Assembly: GCA_900541985.1 (NCBI GenBank)
Contig: UQLX01000005.1
Coordinates: forward strand, 36,559-100,558
Origin: an uncultured Blautia sp.
GTDB taxonomy: Bacteria; Bacillota; Clostridia; Lachnospirales; Lachnospiraceae
Reading direction: 5' to 3'
Length of the DNA: 64,000 nucleotides
Program-made: the position numbers and the translations under genes
In this document: positions 42,331 to 50,937 of the stretch, one piece after another
Layout of the letters: each line of letters opens with the position of its first letter
How positions within the stretch are numbered: position 1 is the stretch's first letter
Notes under the pieces: model-generated
Told to the model about the DNA's origin: nothing
What the model saw: the letters and a program-made list of their open reading frames with translations, nothing else
The model's database searches: none

Positions 42331-44486
42331 AAACACTGATGATCCTGGGGGCGGGCTATACCCAGATACCTCTGATCAGAGCTGCCAGACGCCTGGGGAT
42401 CCGTACTGCGGTCACCAGTATTCAGGGAGAGTATCCCGGCTTTGAAGAGGCAGACGAAAGAATCTATGCAGATCTGAGCAGACCGGATGAAGTAGCAGAG
42501 AAGGCTGCTGAGTATAAAGTGGACGGGGTGGCGACCTGTGGTCTTGACCTGGCCATGGAGGCCATTGGAGCAGTCAGTGAGGCACTGGGGCTTAACGGAC
42601 CGTCCAGAGAGGCGGCATCGAAGGCGGCAAATAAGCTTTTGATGAAACAGGCATTTTCTGCCTGCGGAGTACAGACAGCATCCTGGATATGTGTACATAA
42701 TACCGGAGAACTGGAAACTGCAATGGATCAGCTTCGTTTTCCGATCATTGTAAAAGCTGTGGATCTGATGGGAAGCAGAGGGATTTTTCGATGCGATTCC
42801 CGGGAGGAGGCCAGAGAAAATTATGAAAAGACAATGGAAGCTACTGGAAAAGATTATTGTCTTGTAGAGGAATTTATTGAAGGAACGCTTTTTGGCGCAG
42901 AAGGAATGGTTGCCGGAGGAAAGCTGCTGTTCCTGCTTCCTGATAATACGGAGGCCTTTGACGGTGCCGTGCCAAGCCCGGTAGGTCATTCCGTACCTTT
43001 TGAAAAGGAAAAGGAACTGGGCGGCCAGATTTATGAGCAGGTAGAAAAGGCAGTAAAAGCCCTGGGACTGGATAACTGCCCGATAAACTGCGATCTGCTC
43101 TATAAGGATGGAAAAGTCTATATTGTAGAACTGACGGGAAGATCGGGAGCTACGGGGCTTTCTGAGATGGTGAGCACCTGGTATGGAATTGATTATTATG
43201 AGACGATTGTCAGGTTGTCAATGGGAGAAGACGTTTCAGATGATTTCATTAGCAAAAAGCATACTCCCAATCTGACACGGACGTTGTTCAGTCTTCGCAG
43301 CGGCACGCTTGTACGGCTGGAAGACCGGAATCCTGCAGCGGATGATATTCTGGAAATCTCGTTTAATGTATCTCCGGGAGATGAGATACGGACATACACA
43401 AACGGAAGAGACCGGATCGGTCAGGTGATGCTGAAAGGAACCGGAGTAAAACAGCTTCGTCAAAGACTGGATGCTGTCCTGTCCAATATTTATATGGAGC
43501 TGGAAGGAGATCTTTCACTGCCCGAGACACCGATTCAGAAAATGGCTTCTTTCAGTGCGCAAAACCAGATATATATGAAAAGGGAAGATCTCCTGCCTTT
43601 TTCGTTTGGGGGAAATAAGGTGAGGTTTGCCCGGAAATATCTGGAGGATATGGAACAACAGGGCGCGGACAGCATGATCATATATGGAAATTATCATTCC
43701 AATCTTTGCAGGATCCTGTCAGCAGCCTGTGGAAGAAAGCACATTCCCTGCAGCATGGTCCATAATGTAGATGATGCAGATCCCGGTGAGATCACAGCCA
43801 ACAGTTATCTGATCCATGATATGCAGGTCAGGGAGTATCCCTGCCATAAAGGAAATATTGCTTCTGCCGTTGCCGATGCCCGGGCAGATTTCCGGGAAAA
43901 AGGTCTTATCCCCTATTATATTTACGGCAGTGACCTTGGAGAAGGAAATGCCCATGTTCCTATGGAGGCTTATGTACAGGTTTACCGGGAAATCCAGAAA
44001 CAGGAAAAGAAGCTGGGAATCTTTTTTGATTATATTTTTCTGGCATCAAGCACCAATACCACGCAGGCAGGTCTGCTTGCAGGGATGCTTCTGGAGAAAG
44101 AACAGAGACAGATCGTGGGGATTTCCGTATCCAGAAACAGGAACAGGGCAAAAGAAGTGATCCGGAAAGATCTGGCAGAATACTTTGAAAAAAAAGGATG
44201 TTTTCCGGGGGAAGAACTGAAAAAAAATCTGGAATCAATAATTCGGATAGAAGACGATTATCTGGCTGGTGGTTACGGATCCAGTGATGAAACTGTAACG
44301 AATACGATTCATCAGGTATACAGACAGGAAGGAATCTATCTGGACTCTACTTATACAGGCAAGGCGTTTCGGGGAATGGAAGCGTATTTAAAGGAAAAAG
44401 CTGTGGAAGGGAAGAGGGTACTTTTTCTTCATACAGGAGGAGCACCTCTGTTTTTTGATTCGCTTTCCGATGTGTTTGGAAAATAA
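42327..44486 (+). CDS. Fused ATP-grasp ligase and PLP-dependent enzyme
   Basis: 719 residues in two parts. Residues 1 to about 395 form a second ATP-grasp protein (LILGAGYTQIPL, VKAVDLMGSRGI, VELTGRSGATGLSEM). From about 400 a fold-type II PLP enzyme follows, like D-cysteine desulfhydrase and ACC deaminase: MKREDLLPFSFGGNKVRFARKYL with the PLP Lys in GGNK, NYHSNLCRILSAACG, and SSSTNTTQAGLLAG for phosphate binding. No stop or frameshift lies between the parts. One protein that both makes or racemises/eliminates on an amino acid and ligates it would be an unusual tool for making an amino-acylated product. Substrates unknown. Confidence 0.83.
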   Translation: MKTLMILGAGYTQIPLIRAARRLGIRTAVTSIQGEYPGFEEADERIYADLSRPDEVAEKAAEYKVDGVATCGLDLAMEAIGAVSEALGLNGPSREAASKAANKLLMKQAFSACGVQTASWICVHNTGELETAMDQLRFPIIVKAVDLMGSRGIFRCDSREEARENYEKTMEATGKDYCLVEEFIEGTLFGAEGMVAGGKLLFLLPDNTEAFDGAVPSPVGHSVPFEKEKELGGQIYEQVEKAVKALGLDNCPINCDLLYKDGKVYIVELTGRSGATGLSEMVSTWYGIDYYETIVRLSMGEDVSDDFISKKHTPNLTRTLFSLRSGTLVRLEDRNPAADDILEISFNVSPGDEIRTYTNGRDRIGQVMLKGTGVKQLRQRLDAVLSNIYMELEGDLSLPETPIQKMASFSAQNQIYMKREDLLPFSFGGNKVRFARKYLEDMEQQGADSMIIYGNYHSNLCRILSAACGRKHIPCSMVHNVDDADPGEITANSYLIHDMQVREYPCHKGNIASAVADARADFREKGLIPYYIYGSDLGEGNAHVPMEAYVQVYREIQKQEKKLGIFFDYIFLASSTNTTQAGLLAGMLLEKEQRQIVGISVSRNRNRAKEVIRKDLAEYFEKKGCFPGEELKKNLESIIRIEDDYLAGGYGSSDETVTNTIHQVYRQEGIYLDSTYTGKAFRGMEAYLKEKAVEGKRVLFLHTGGAPLFFDSLSDVFGK

Positions 44487-44521
44487 ACATTGAATTTATA
44501 TATTGATTGTGAGAAAATAAC

Positions 44522-44884
44522 ATGAGAAACCTTTTGGAAAATAAAAAAGCTGTTTTTATTATGCTTCATATCAGTCTGCTGTTCAGTTCTCTGAGCGGAG
44601 TATGTTCTAAAAAAGCTGCCGGATACGCGGAAAACATATTTTCTGTTCCATTTTTGTTCTGGTTCGGACTGATTTTTATCATAATGTTCAGTTATGCCCT
44701 GATCTGGCAGCAGATATTAAAAAGAATGCCTCTGACAGTTGCCTACGCAAATAAACCGGTAGGTCTGATATGGGGAATGGTCTGGGGGCATTTTATTTTT
44801 GGTGAAACAGTTACATGGAAAATGATCGCAGGGGCAGCGGTTATATTTTTGGGAATTTATCTGGTGGTGACGAGTGATGAATAA
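44522..44884 (+). CDS. Small EamA/EmrE-like membrane protein (first of pair)
   Basis: 120 residues, four transmembrane segments, of the small multidrug-resistance/EamA half-transporter type (KKAAGYAENIFS early; PLTVAYANKPVGLIWGMVWGHFIFGE and AGAAVIFLGIYLVV later). Two such genes overlap here, as ArnE and ArnF do, which together flip undecaprenyl-phosphate-aminoarabinose in Gram-negatives. Between the aminosugar genes and a polyprenyl-phosphate glycosyltransferase, a lipid-sugar flippase half is the best guess. Confidence 0.78.
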   Translation: MRNLLENKKAVFIMLHISLLFSSLSGVCSKKAAGYAENIFSVPFLFWFGLIFIIMFSYALIWQQILKRMPLTVAYANKPVGLIWGMVWGHFIFGETVTWKMIAGAAVIFLGIYLVVTSDE

Positions 44885-45221
44885 TCTGGGAATCTCGGTG
44901 TGCATACTGCTGTTGTCTGTTTTTATTTCATCAGTATCGCAGATCATGTTAAAAAAAGCGGCAGACAAAACCTACTCCAGTGGTATCAGGGAGTATCTGA
45001 ATCCGCTGGTAATCAGTGCGTATGTTCTGTTTTTCGGTTCGGTGATCCTGACTATGGTTGCCCTGAAGACGGTGCCATTGTCCATGTCTCCGATACTGGA
45101 ATCCACGGGATATATTTTTGTCTCTGTTTTGGGATATCTGTTTCTGAAGGAACGGTTTAACAGGAGAAAAATACTGGGGATCTGCCTGATCCTTTCAGGA
45201 GTGCTGCTGTTTTCCCTGTAA
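44877..45221 (+). CDS. Small EamA/EmrE-like membrane protein (second of pair)
   Basis: 114 residues (GTG one codon upstream is an alternative start), four transmembrane segments, with SVSQIMLKKAADKTYSSG in the first half and ALKTVPLSMSPILESTGYIFVSVLGYLFLKERF in the second. It overlaps its partner by 8 bases. The LKKAA and Pro-Ser-pattern of helix 3 are usual for the small multidrug-resistance family, including ArnE/F and other lipid flippases. Probably a heterodimer with the preceding protein. Confidence 0.78.
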   Translation: MNNLGISVCILLLSVFISSVSQIMLKKAADKTYSSGIREYLNPLVISAYVLFFGSVILTMVALKTVPLSMSPILESTGYIFVSVLGYLFLKERFNRRKILGICLILSGVLLFSL

Positions 45222-45284
45222 AAACCGAAATGGCATCTGTTACAGAAAGCAGTATTTATGAGAAACAATGACGAGGAGATCGAA

Positions 45285-46253
45285 ATGCTTGTATCAATTG
45301 TAATACCGTGTTATAATTCGGAGAATTCTATTATAAAAGTTGTAAAGCTGGCAATTCAAGAATTCAAAAAAATGGAAGACTATGAATGTGAATTTATTCT
45401 GGTAAATGATTATTCAAAGGATCACACATGGAAATCCATACAGAAGCTGGCAAAAGAATATCCTAATGTCAGAGGAATCAATTTTGCCAAAAATTTTGGT
45501 CAGCATAATGCTCTGATGGCAGGACTCAACTATGCCCGGGGAGAATATATTGTGGGAATGGATGATGATATGCAGAATCATCCGTCACAGATCCCTCTGT
45601 TTCTGGATAAGATCCGGGAGGGCTATGATGTTGTGTTTGGCGTATTCCGTCAAAGGCAGTTTTCAGCAGTAAAAAATATAACAGGCTCCATCAGCCGCTT
45701 CCTTTTGTGGCATCTTTTGGATCGTCCCAAGGATATTCAGATGAGCAGCTTCTGGTGCTGCCGTAAATATGTACGGGACGAGGTTGTGAAATACGATGGA
45801 TACAATGCATTTCTTCAGGTTCTGTTCTTCAGAACAACGCATAATATAGCAAATATTGAAATTGAACATTTTGCCAGAGAAGAGGGAACATCCAATTACA
45901 ATTTCCGCAGAGGCCTGAATCATTTTCTGTCCTGTCTTAATTTCACTGTGATTCCTCTTCGGGCGGCTACTTTTTTTGGGACTCTGTTTTCGGCAGCGGG
46001 TTTTATTGGAGCAGTAGTTGTTTTTATCCGTAAACTGCTTGATCCATCCATAATGATTGGCTGGTCTTCTCTTATGTGTGCCATGCTGGTGCTGTTTGGC
46101 ATCTGTTTTTTCATCCTTGGCATTTTGGGGGAATATCTGGGCAAGCTTATGTTGAATGTAAATAAAACACCTCAGTTTGTGATCCGCGATACAGAAAATA
46201 TAAGAGAAGATACAGATGAAATAACAAATAAGGACAGGGAAGATAAAGAATGA
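45285..46253 (+). CDS. Polyprenyl-phosphate GT2 glycosyltransferase (ArnC/CsbB-like)
   Basis: 322 residues: a GT-A domain at 1-230 (SIVIPCYNSENSI, FILVNDYSKD, GINFAKNFGQHNALMAGLNYA, metal motif GMDDDMQNHPSQ) and two C-terminal transmembrane helices at about 235-258 and 268-292. This is the layout of enzymes that move a sugar from a nucleotide to undecaprenyl-phosphate (ArnC, GtrB, CsbB, DPM synthase). ATG at 45285 has GAGGAG upstream; the frame from 45258 is less likely. Overlaps the WecE-like gene by 4 bases. Confidence 0.88.
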   Translation: MLVSIVIPCYNSENSIIKVVKLAIQEFKKMEDYECEFILVNDYSKDHTWKSIQKLAKEYPNVRGINFAKNFGQHNALMAGLNYARGEYIVGMDDDMQNHPSQIPLFLDKIREGYDVVFGVFRQRQFSAVKNITGSISRFLLWHLLDRPKDIQMSSFWCCRKYVRDEVVKYDGYNAFLQVLFFRTTHNIANIEIEHFAREEGTSNYNFRRGLNHFLSCLNFTVIPLRAATFFGTLFSAAGFIGAVVVFIRKLLDPSIMIGWSSLMCAMLVLFGICFFILGILGEYLGKLMLNVNKTPQFVIRDTENIREDTDEITNKDREDKE

Positions 46254-47377
46254 TAGATTTTAACAGACCTGCACTTGTAGGGAAGGAACTGGATTATATC
46301 AAAGATGCCGTAGCACAGGGAATGCTCTGTGGAGACGGCAAATATACCGGACTGTGTTCTCAGTGGATGAAAGAAAGATTCCGGCTGAATCAGGTGTTTC
46401 TGACAACATCCTGCACACATGCGCTGGAAATGGCAGCTTTTTTGTGTGGTATACAGCCGGGAGATGAAGTGATCATGCCGTCCTATACCTTTGTATCAAC
46501 GGCGGATGCTTTTGTCCTCAGAGGAGCCAGAATTGTCTTTGTGGATATTCGACCGGATACAATGAATATGGACGAAACACTGATCGAGCAGGCAATCACA
46601 GAGAAAACAAAAGCAATTGTGCCGGTTCATTATGCAGGAGTTTCCTGTGAGATGGACACCATAATGGCACTGGCGGAGAAATATCATCTGAAGGTTGTGG
46701 AAGATGCAGCTCAGGGTGTGGAATCCTATTATCACGGAAAGGCTCTTGGGAGCATTGGAGATTTTGGCTGCTACAGTTTCCATGAAACGAAGAATTATAC
46801 CATGGGAGAGGGCGGCGCTCTGGTATTCCAGAAAAATGAATATCAGGAAAAGGCGGAAATCCTCAGAGAAAAAGGAACAGACAGAAGTAAATATTTCCGG
46901 GGGCAGGTAGATAAATACCGATGGATCGACTATGGTTCCTCTTACCTGCCAAGTGAAATGAATGCGGCATATCTCTATGCCCAGCTGGAAGAAGCGGAAC
47001 GGATTGACCGTAAACGCCATCAGATCTATGATTATTATAATGAAAGTCTGAAAGAACTGGAGGAGCAGGAAAAAATACAGAGACCGATTGTTCCGGAGGG
47101 CTGTAAGCATAATGCTCATATGTATTATATAAAAGTAAAGGATCTGGAGACGAGAAGCCGGCTGATCACATATCTGAAGAAAAATGATATCTGTACAGCC
47201 TTTCATTATGTGCCTCTGCACAGCTCACCGGCAGGTAAAAAATTTGGAAGGTTTTTCGGAGAGGATGTTTATACGACCAGAGAAAGCGAACGTCTTCTGC
47301 GGCTTCCGATGTTCTACAATCTGGCTATGACAGATGTGGAATATATTACGGAAAAAATACTTGCATTTGAGTTTTAA
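46250..47377 (+). CDS. wecE: dTDP-4-amino-4,6-dideoxygalactose transaminase (WecE-like)
   Basis: PLP enzyme of the DegT/DnrJ/EryC1 family. 375 residues with a very close match in pattern to E. coli WecE/RffA: FNRPALVGKELDYI, CGDGKYT, PGDEVIMPSYTFVSTADAFVLRGA, DTMNMDETLIEQAI, VPVHYAGVSCEMDTIM, VVEDAAQGV, and the Schiff-base Lys in FHETKNYT. WecE transaminates dTDP-4-keto-6-deoxyglucose (the RfbB product) to dTDP-Fuc4N. In E. coli this feeds enterobacterial common antigen; here no ECA genes are seen, and two ATP-grasp genes lie in the same unit. Next gene is dacA. Confidence 0.9.
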   Translation: MIDFNRPALVGKELDYIKDAVAQGMLCGDGKYTGLCSQWMKERFRLNQVFLTTSCTHALEMAAFLCGIQPGDEVIMPSYTFVSTADAFVLRGARIVFVDIRPDTMNMDETLIEQAITEKTKAIVPVHYAGVSCEMDTIMALAEKYHLKVVEDAAQGVESYYHGKALGSIGDFGCYSFHETKNYTMGEGGALVFQKNEYQEKAEILREKGTDRSKYFRGQVDKYRWIDYGSSYLPSEMNAAYLYAQLEEAERIDRKRHQIYDYYNESLKELEEQEKIQRPIVPEGCKHNAHMYYIKVKDLETRSRLITYLKKNDICTAFHYVPLHSSPAGKKFGRFFGEDVYTTRESERLLRLPMFYNLAMTDVEYITEKILAFEF

Positions 47378-47391
47378 CGGAGGAGCAGGAA

Positions 47392-48657
47392 ATGAAAAAT
47401 ATAAAAGCAGCTGCGGCAGCAGCCATTGCCGGAATTATGGTTTCGGCAGCGCCGGTGCAGGCGGCAGCAGTCCAGTTTGGAACGCCGGCGGCAGTAGCCA
47501 CAGATCATATACAGGGATGGCCCAAGGGACCGGCGACGGTTTCGGAAACGGCTGTCCTTATGGACGCGGAAACAGGAGCTGTGCTGTATGATAAGGGCAT
47601 GAATGAGCTCCGCTATCCTGCAAGCATTACAAAGATCATGACAGTGCTTACCGCGATTGAAAACAGTTCGCCGGACGATTCTGTAACATTTACAGAAACA
47701 GGAGTCCGGGATGTGACCTGGGACAGCACCAATATAGGCATGAAGCTTGGTGAAACCATTACCATGAAGGACTGCTGGTATGCGGCAATCATCAAATCGG
47801 CCAATGAGGTCTGCGCGCAGATGGCAGAATATATTGGAGGAACCGAAGCACAGTTTGTTGAAATGATGAATCAGAAGGCAGAGGAAGTGGGATGTAAAAA
47901 CACGCATTTTGCGAATGCAAGCGGTCTTCCGGATCCCAACCATTATACAACTGCCTATGATATGGCAAAGATCATGCGGGCAGGTCTGAGAAACTCCACA
48001 TTCCGGAAAGTGATCGGTGCTGTGAACTATAAGATCCCGGCAACCAGCCTCAGTGAGGCAAGAGTGATGCATACGCATATGCCTCTCGGGGCAAAGGAAT
48101 CCAACCTTTATTATGAAGGCTGCCTTGGGGGAAAGACCGGAAATACCAATGATTCGGGACATACTCTTGTAACCGCGGCGAAAAGAGACGGAAGAACTTA
48201 TATTGCCGTGACCCTGCGCACCTCTGACCTGGGTGCCAACTGTACGGACAGTATTGCTCTTTTTGACTATGCATTTAATAATTTTGAATCATTAAATGTA
48301 AATGGAAAAAATATTACAGTGCCAAAAGGAGTTACTGTAAATGATCTTACGGTGGAAACAAAGGACAAAAACGATAAGATCATGAACCAGTATTATTATA
48401 ACGGTCAGTGGCTGGGCTATGTGTTGACGCCCAAAAACACACCGACACCTGCAGCGGTACAAAACGAAGAATCCGCGGCGGTAACAGAGGTGTCTGAAAC
48501 AAATACGCAAAAGATTACAGAAGAATCAGAGGAGAAAGAGGGACTTTCCGATATGTCAAAAATCCTTCTGGCGGTCATGGCGGTCATGGCAGTGATCCTG
48601 GTGATCTTAATGACAGCACTTCACTTTAAAGAGAAAAAAATGTACAGATCCAGATGA
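47392..48657 (+). CDS. dacA: D-alanyl-D-alanine carboxypeptidase (PBP5 family)
   Basis: Trims the terminal D-Ala of peptidoglycan stem peptides. 421 residues: signal peptide at 1-24, active-site Ser in YPASITKIM (SxxK), SANEVC (SxN) and GKTGNT (KTG), a C-terminal beta domain, then a transmembrane anchor at about 388-409 with a basic tail. Classic PBP5s use an amphipathic helix; here a full helix is likely. Sits between the aminosugar genes and rfbA. Confidence 0.93.
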   Translation: MKNIKAAAAAAIAGIMVSAAPVQAAAVQFGTPAAVATDHIQGWPKGPATVSETAVLMDAETGAVLYDKGMNELRYPASITKIMTVLTAIENSSPDDSVTFTETGVRDVTWDSTNIGMKLGETITMKDCWYAAIIKSANEVCAQMAEYIGGTEAQFVEMMNQKAEEVGCKNTHFANASGLPDPNHYTTAYDMAKIMRAGLRNSTFRKVIGAVNYKIPATSLSEARVMHTHMPLGAKESNLYYEGCLGGKTGNTNDSGHTLVTAAKRDGRTYIAVTLRTSDLGANCTDSIALFDYAFNNFESLNVNGKNITVPKGVTVNDLTVETKDKNDKIMNQYYYNGQWLGYVLTPKNTPTPAAVQNEESAAVTEVSETNTQKITEESEEKEGLSDMSKILLAVMAVMAVILVILMTALHFKEKKMYRSR

Positions 48658-48672
48658 TAAGGAGGAGAAAAT

Positions 48673-49551
48673 ATGAAGGGAATTATTTTAGCAGGCGGTT
48701 CAGGAACCAGATTATATCCATTGACAAAGGCAATCTCCAAGCAGATCATGCCGGTATATGATAAACCTATGATCTATTATCCGCTTTCTACCCTGATGCT
48801 GGCAGGAATCCGTGAGATCCTGATCATTTCCACACCAAGAGATCTTCCGGTATTCCAGGAGCTTCTTGGAGACGGAAAACAGCTGGGAATGAGATTTGAG
48901 TATGCGGTGCAGGAGCAGCCGAGAGGACTGGCAGATGCTTTTATCATCGGAGAAGAATTTATTGGAAAAGATGCAGTAGCGCTTGTTCTTGGCGATAATA
49001 TCTTTTATGGACAGAGCTTTTCCAGAGTTCTCCAGAATGCATATCAGAGAACAGAGGAAGAGAAGGGGGCTACCATTTTTGGCTACTATGTAAGAGACCC
49101 GAGAGAGTATGGAGTGGTGGAGTTTGACGAAAACGGAAAAGCTCTTTCCATCGAAGAAAAACCGGAGCATCCGAAGTCCAATTACGCAGTTCCGGGACTT
49201 TATTTTTATGACAATGATGTAGTGGAGATCGCAAAAAATGTAAAACCGTCTGCAAGAGGCGAGATCGAGATCACCAGCATCAATAACGAATACCTGAACA
49301 GAGGTACCCTTAAGGTAGAAACTCTGGGAAGAGGCTTTGCATGGCTTGACACCGGAAATCATGATTCTCTTCTTGATGCGGCTGACTTTGTTTCTGCCTT
49401 CCAGAAACGTCAGGGGCTTTATATTTCCTGTATCGAGGAAATTGCGTACAAACGTGGATTTATCACAAAAGAGCAGCTTGTGGAACTGGCACAGCCCCTT
49501 CTGAAAACTGCTTATGGAAAATATATGATCGAAGTAGCGGAGGGATTATAA
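48673..49551 (+). CDS. rfbA: Glucose-1-phosphate thymidylyltransferase
   Basis: Forms dTDP-glucose from dTTP and glucose-1-phosphate, the first step of the dTDP-rhamnose path. 292 residues with GIILAGGSGTRLYPLT, the sugar-binding QEQPRGLADAF, LGDNIFYG and EEKPEHPKSNYAVPGLYFYD. Good site AAGGAGGAG before ATG. rfbC follows one base later. Confidence 0.97.
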   Translation: MKGIILAGGSGTRLYPLTKAISKQIMPVYDKPMIYYPLSTLMLAGIREILIISTPRDLPVFQELLGDGKQLGMRFEYAVQEQPRGLADAFIIGEEFIGKDAVALVLGDNIFYGQSFSRVLQNAYQRTEEEKGATIFGYYVRDPREYGVVEFDENGKALSIEEKPEHPKSNYAVPGLYFYDNDVVEIAKNVKPSARGEIEITSINNEYLNRGTLKVETLGRGFAWLDTGNHDSLLDAADFVSAFQKRQGLYISCIEEIAYKRGFITKEQLVELAQPLLKTAYGKYMIEVAEGL

Positions 49552-49552
49552 A

Positions 49553-50122
49553 ATGGGAAAAATCACAGTAGAAACCTGTCATATTGAAGGACTGAAGGTG
49601 ATTACACCTGCAGTATTCGGAGACGAGCGCGGATACTTTATGGAGACTTATAATTATAATGACTATAAAGCGGCAGGAATCGATCAGGAGTTTGTCCAGG
49701 ACAATCAGTCCAGCTCCAGAAAAGGAGTTTTAAGAGGGCTTCACTTCCAGATCAATTATCCGCAGGACAAGCTGGTCCGTGTAGTCAGCGGCGAGGTGTT
49801 TGATGTTGCTGTGGATCTGAGAGAGGGCTCTCCGACTTATGGACAGTGGTATGGCGTTCTGCTTTCTGCAGAGAATAAAAAACAGTTCTTTATTCCGAAG
49901 AACTTTGCACATGGTTTTCTGGTGCTTTCTGATTCCGCAGAATTTGCCTATAAATGTACAGACTTCTATCATCCGAATGATGAGGGCGGTCTGGCATACA
50001 ATGATCCGGACATTGCAGTTGAGTGGCCGATCCCTGAGGGAATGGAGCTGATCATGTCTGAAAAAGATCAGAAGTGGGGAAGCTTTCAGGAATATTCCGC
50101 AAACAGGAGCAAAAAGGATTGA
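49553..50122 (+). CDS. rfbC: dTDP-4-dehydrorhamnose 3,5-epimerase
   Basis: 189 residues, cupin-fold epimerase: DERGYFMETYN, SSRKGVLRGLHFQ with the catalytic His, KLVRVVSGEVFDVAVDLREGSPTYG, FIPKNFAHGFLVLSD, YKCTDFYHP. Overlaps the ABC permease start by 4 bases (TTGA). Confidence 0.97.
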   Translation: MGKITVETCHIEGLKVITPAVFGDERGYFMETYNYNDYKAAGIDQEFVQDNQSSSRKGVLRGLHFQINYPQDKLVRVVSGEVFDVAVDLREGSPTYGQWYGVLLSAENKKQFFIPKNFAHGFLVLSDSAEFAYKCTDFYHPNDEGGLAYNDPDIAVEWPIPEGMELIMSEKDQKWGSFQEYSANRSKKD

Positions 50123-50925
50123 AAAAAGAAATCTGGCTGCCAGGGGAGCTTTACCGGAACAGAAGGTTAGTATTCTCTCTGGCAAAAAACGACTTTAAAA
50201 CAAAATATGCAGGTTCCTATTTCGGAACCATCTGGGCATTTATCCAGCCCATTGTGACCATCTGTGTCTACTGGTTTGTATTCGGACTTGCCCTGAGAGG
50301 AGGAGCAGACAGAGGCGTTCCCTTTGTGCTGTGGCTGGTGGCAGGTCTGGTACCCTGGTTTTTCTTTCAGGACGGACTGGTAGGCGGCACCAACGCACTT
50401 CTGGAGTACAATTATCTGGTAAAAAAGGTAGTTTTTAATATCCGGATCCTTCCGGTGGTAAAAGTGATCTCAGCCGCTTTTGTACACTGCTTTTTTGTGC
50501 TGATCGTGCTTGTGATCTACACCTGTATGGGGTATCCTCCCACCTGGTATGCGCTGCAGCTGATCTATTACAGCTTCTGTATTTTTATGCTGATCCTTGC
50601 AGTAACTTATTTTTCCAGCGCGGTGGTGGTATTTTTCCGGGATCTCAGCCAAATCATCAACATCGGTCTGCAGGTAGGTGTGTGGGTGACCCCCATCATG
50701 TGGAACTTCAGCGATCTTGGTCTTGAAGGGATTCTGACAAAAATCCTGAAACTGAATCCTGTGTTCTATGTGGTACAGGGATATCGCGATTCCCTGATCG
50801 ACCATATCGGAATCTGGCAGCATCCATGGCTGACCCTGTACTTCTGGGTATTTACCATTTTGCTGTTTGTTCTGGGAACACGACTGTTTAAGAAGCTTCA
50901 GGTACACTTTGCAGATGTCATGTAA
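50119..50925 (+). CDS. wzm: ABC polysaccharide exporter permease (Wzm/TagG family)
   Basis: 268 residues with six transmembrane segments, opening KKEIWLPGELYRNRRLVFSLAKNDFKTKYAGSYFGTIW, the usual start of Wzm/TagG permeases, and with TPIMW and NPVFYVVQGYRD near the C-terminus. I chose TTG at 50119, which has AGGAG 9 bases upstream and overlaps the rfbC stop by 4 bases; a longer frame to 50074 exists. Exports an undecaprenyl-linked glycan with the ATPase encoded next. Confidence 0.9.
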   Translation: MKKEIWLPGELYRNRRLVFSLAKNDFKTKYAGSYFGTIWAFIQPIVTICVYWFVFGLALRGGADRGVPFVLWLVAGLVPWFFFQDGLVGGTNALLEYNYLVKKVVFNIRILPVVKVISAAFVHCFFVLIVLVIYTCMGYPPTWYALQLIYYSFCIFMLILAVTYFSSAVVVFFRDLSQIINIGLQVGVWVTPIMWNFSDLGLEGILTKILKLNPVFYVVQGYRDSLIDHIGIWQHPWLTLYFWVFTILLFVLGTRLFKKLQVHFADVM

Positions 50926-50937
50926 ATGGAGAGTAAG

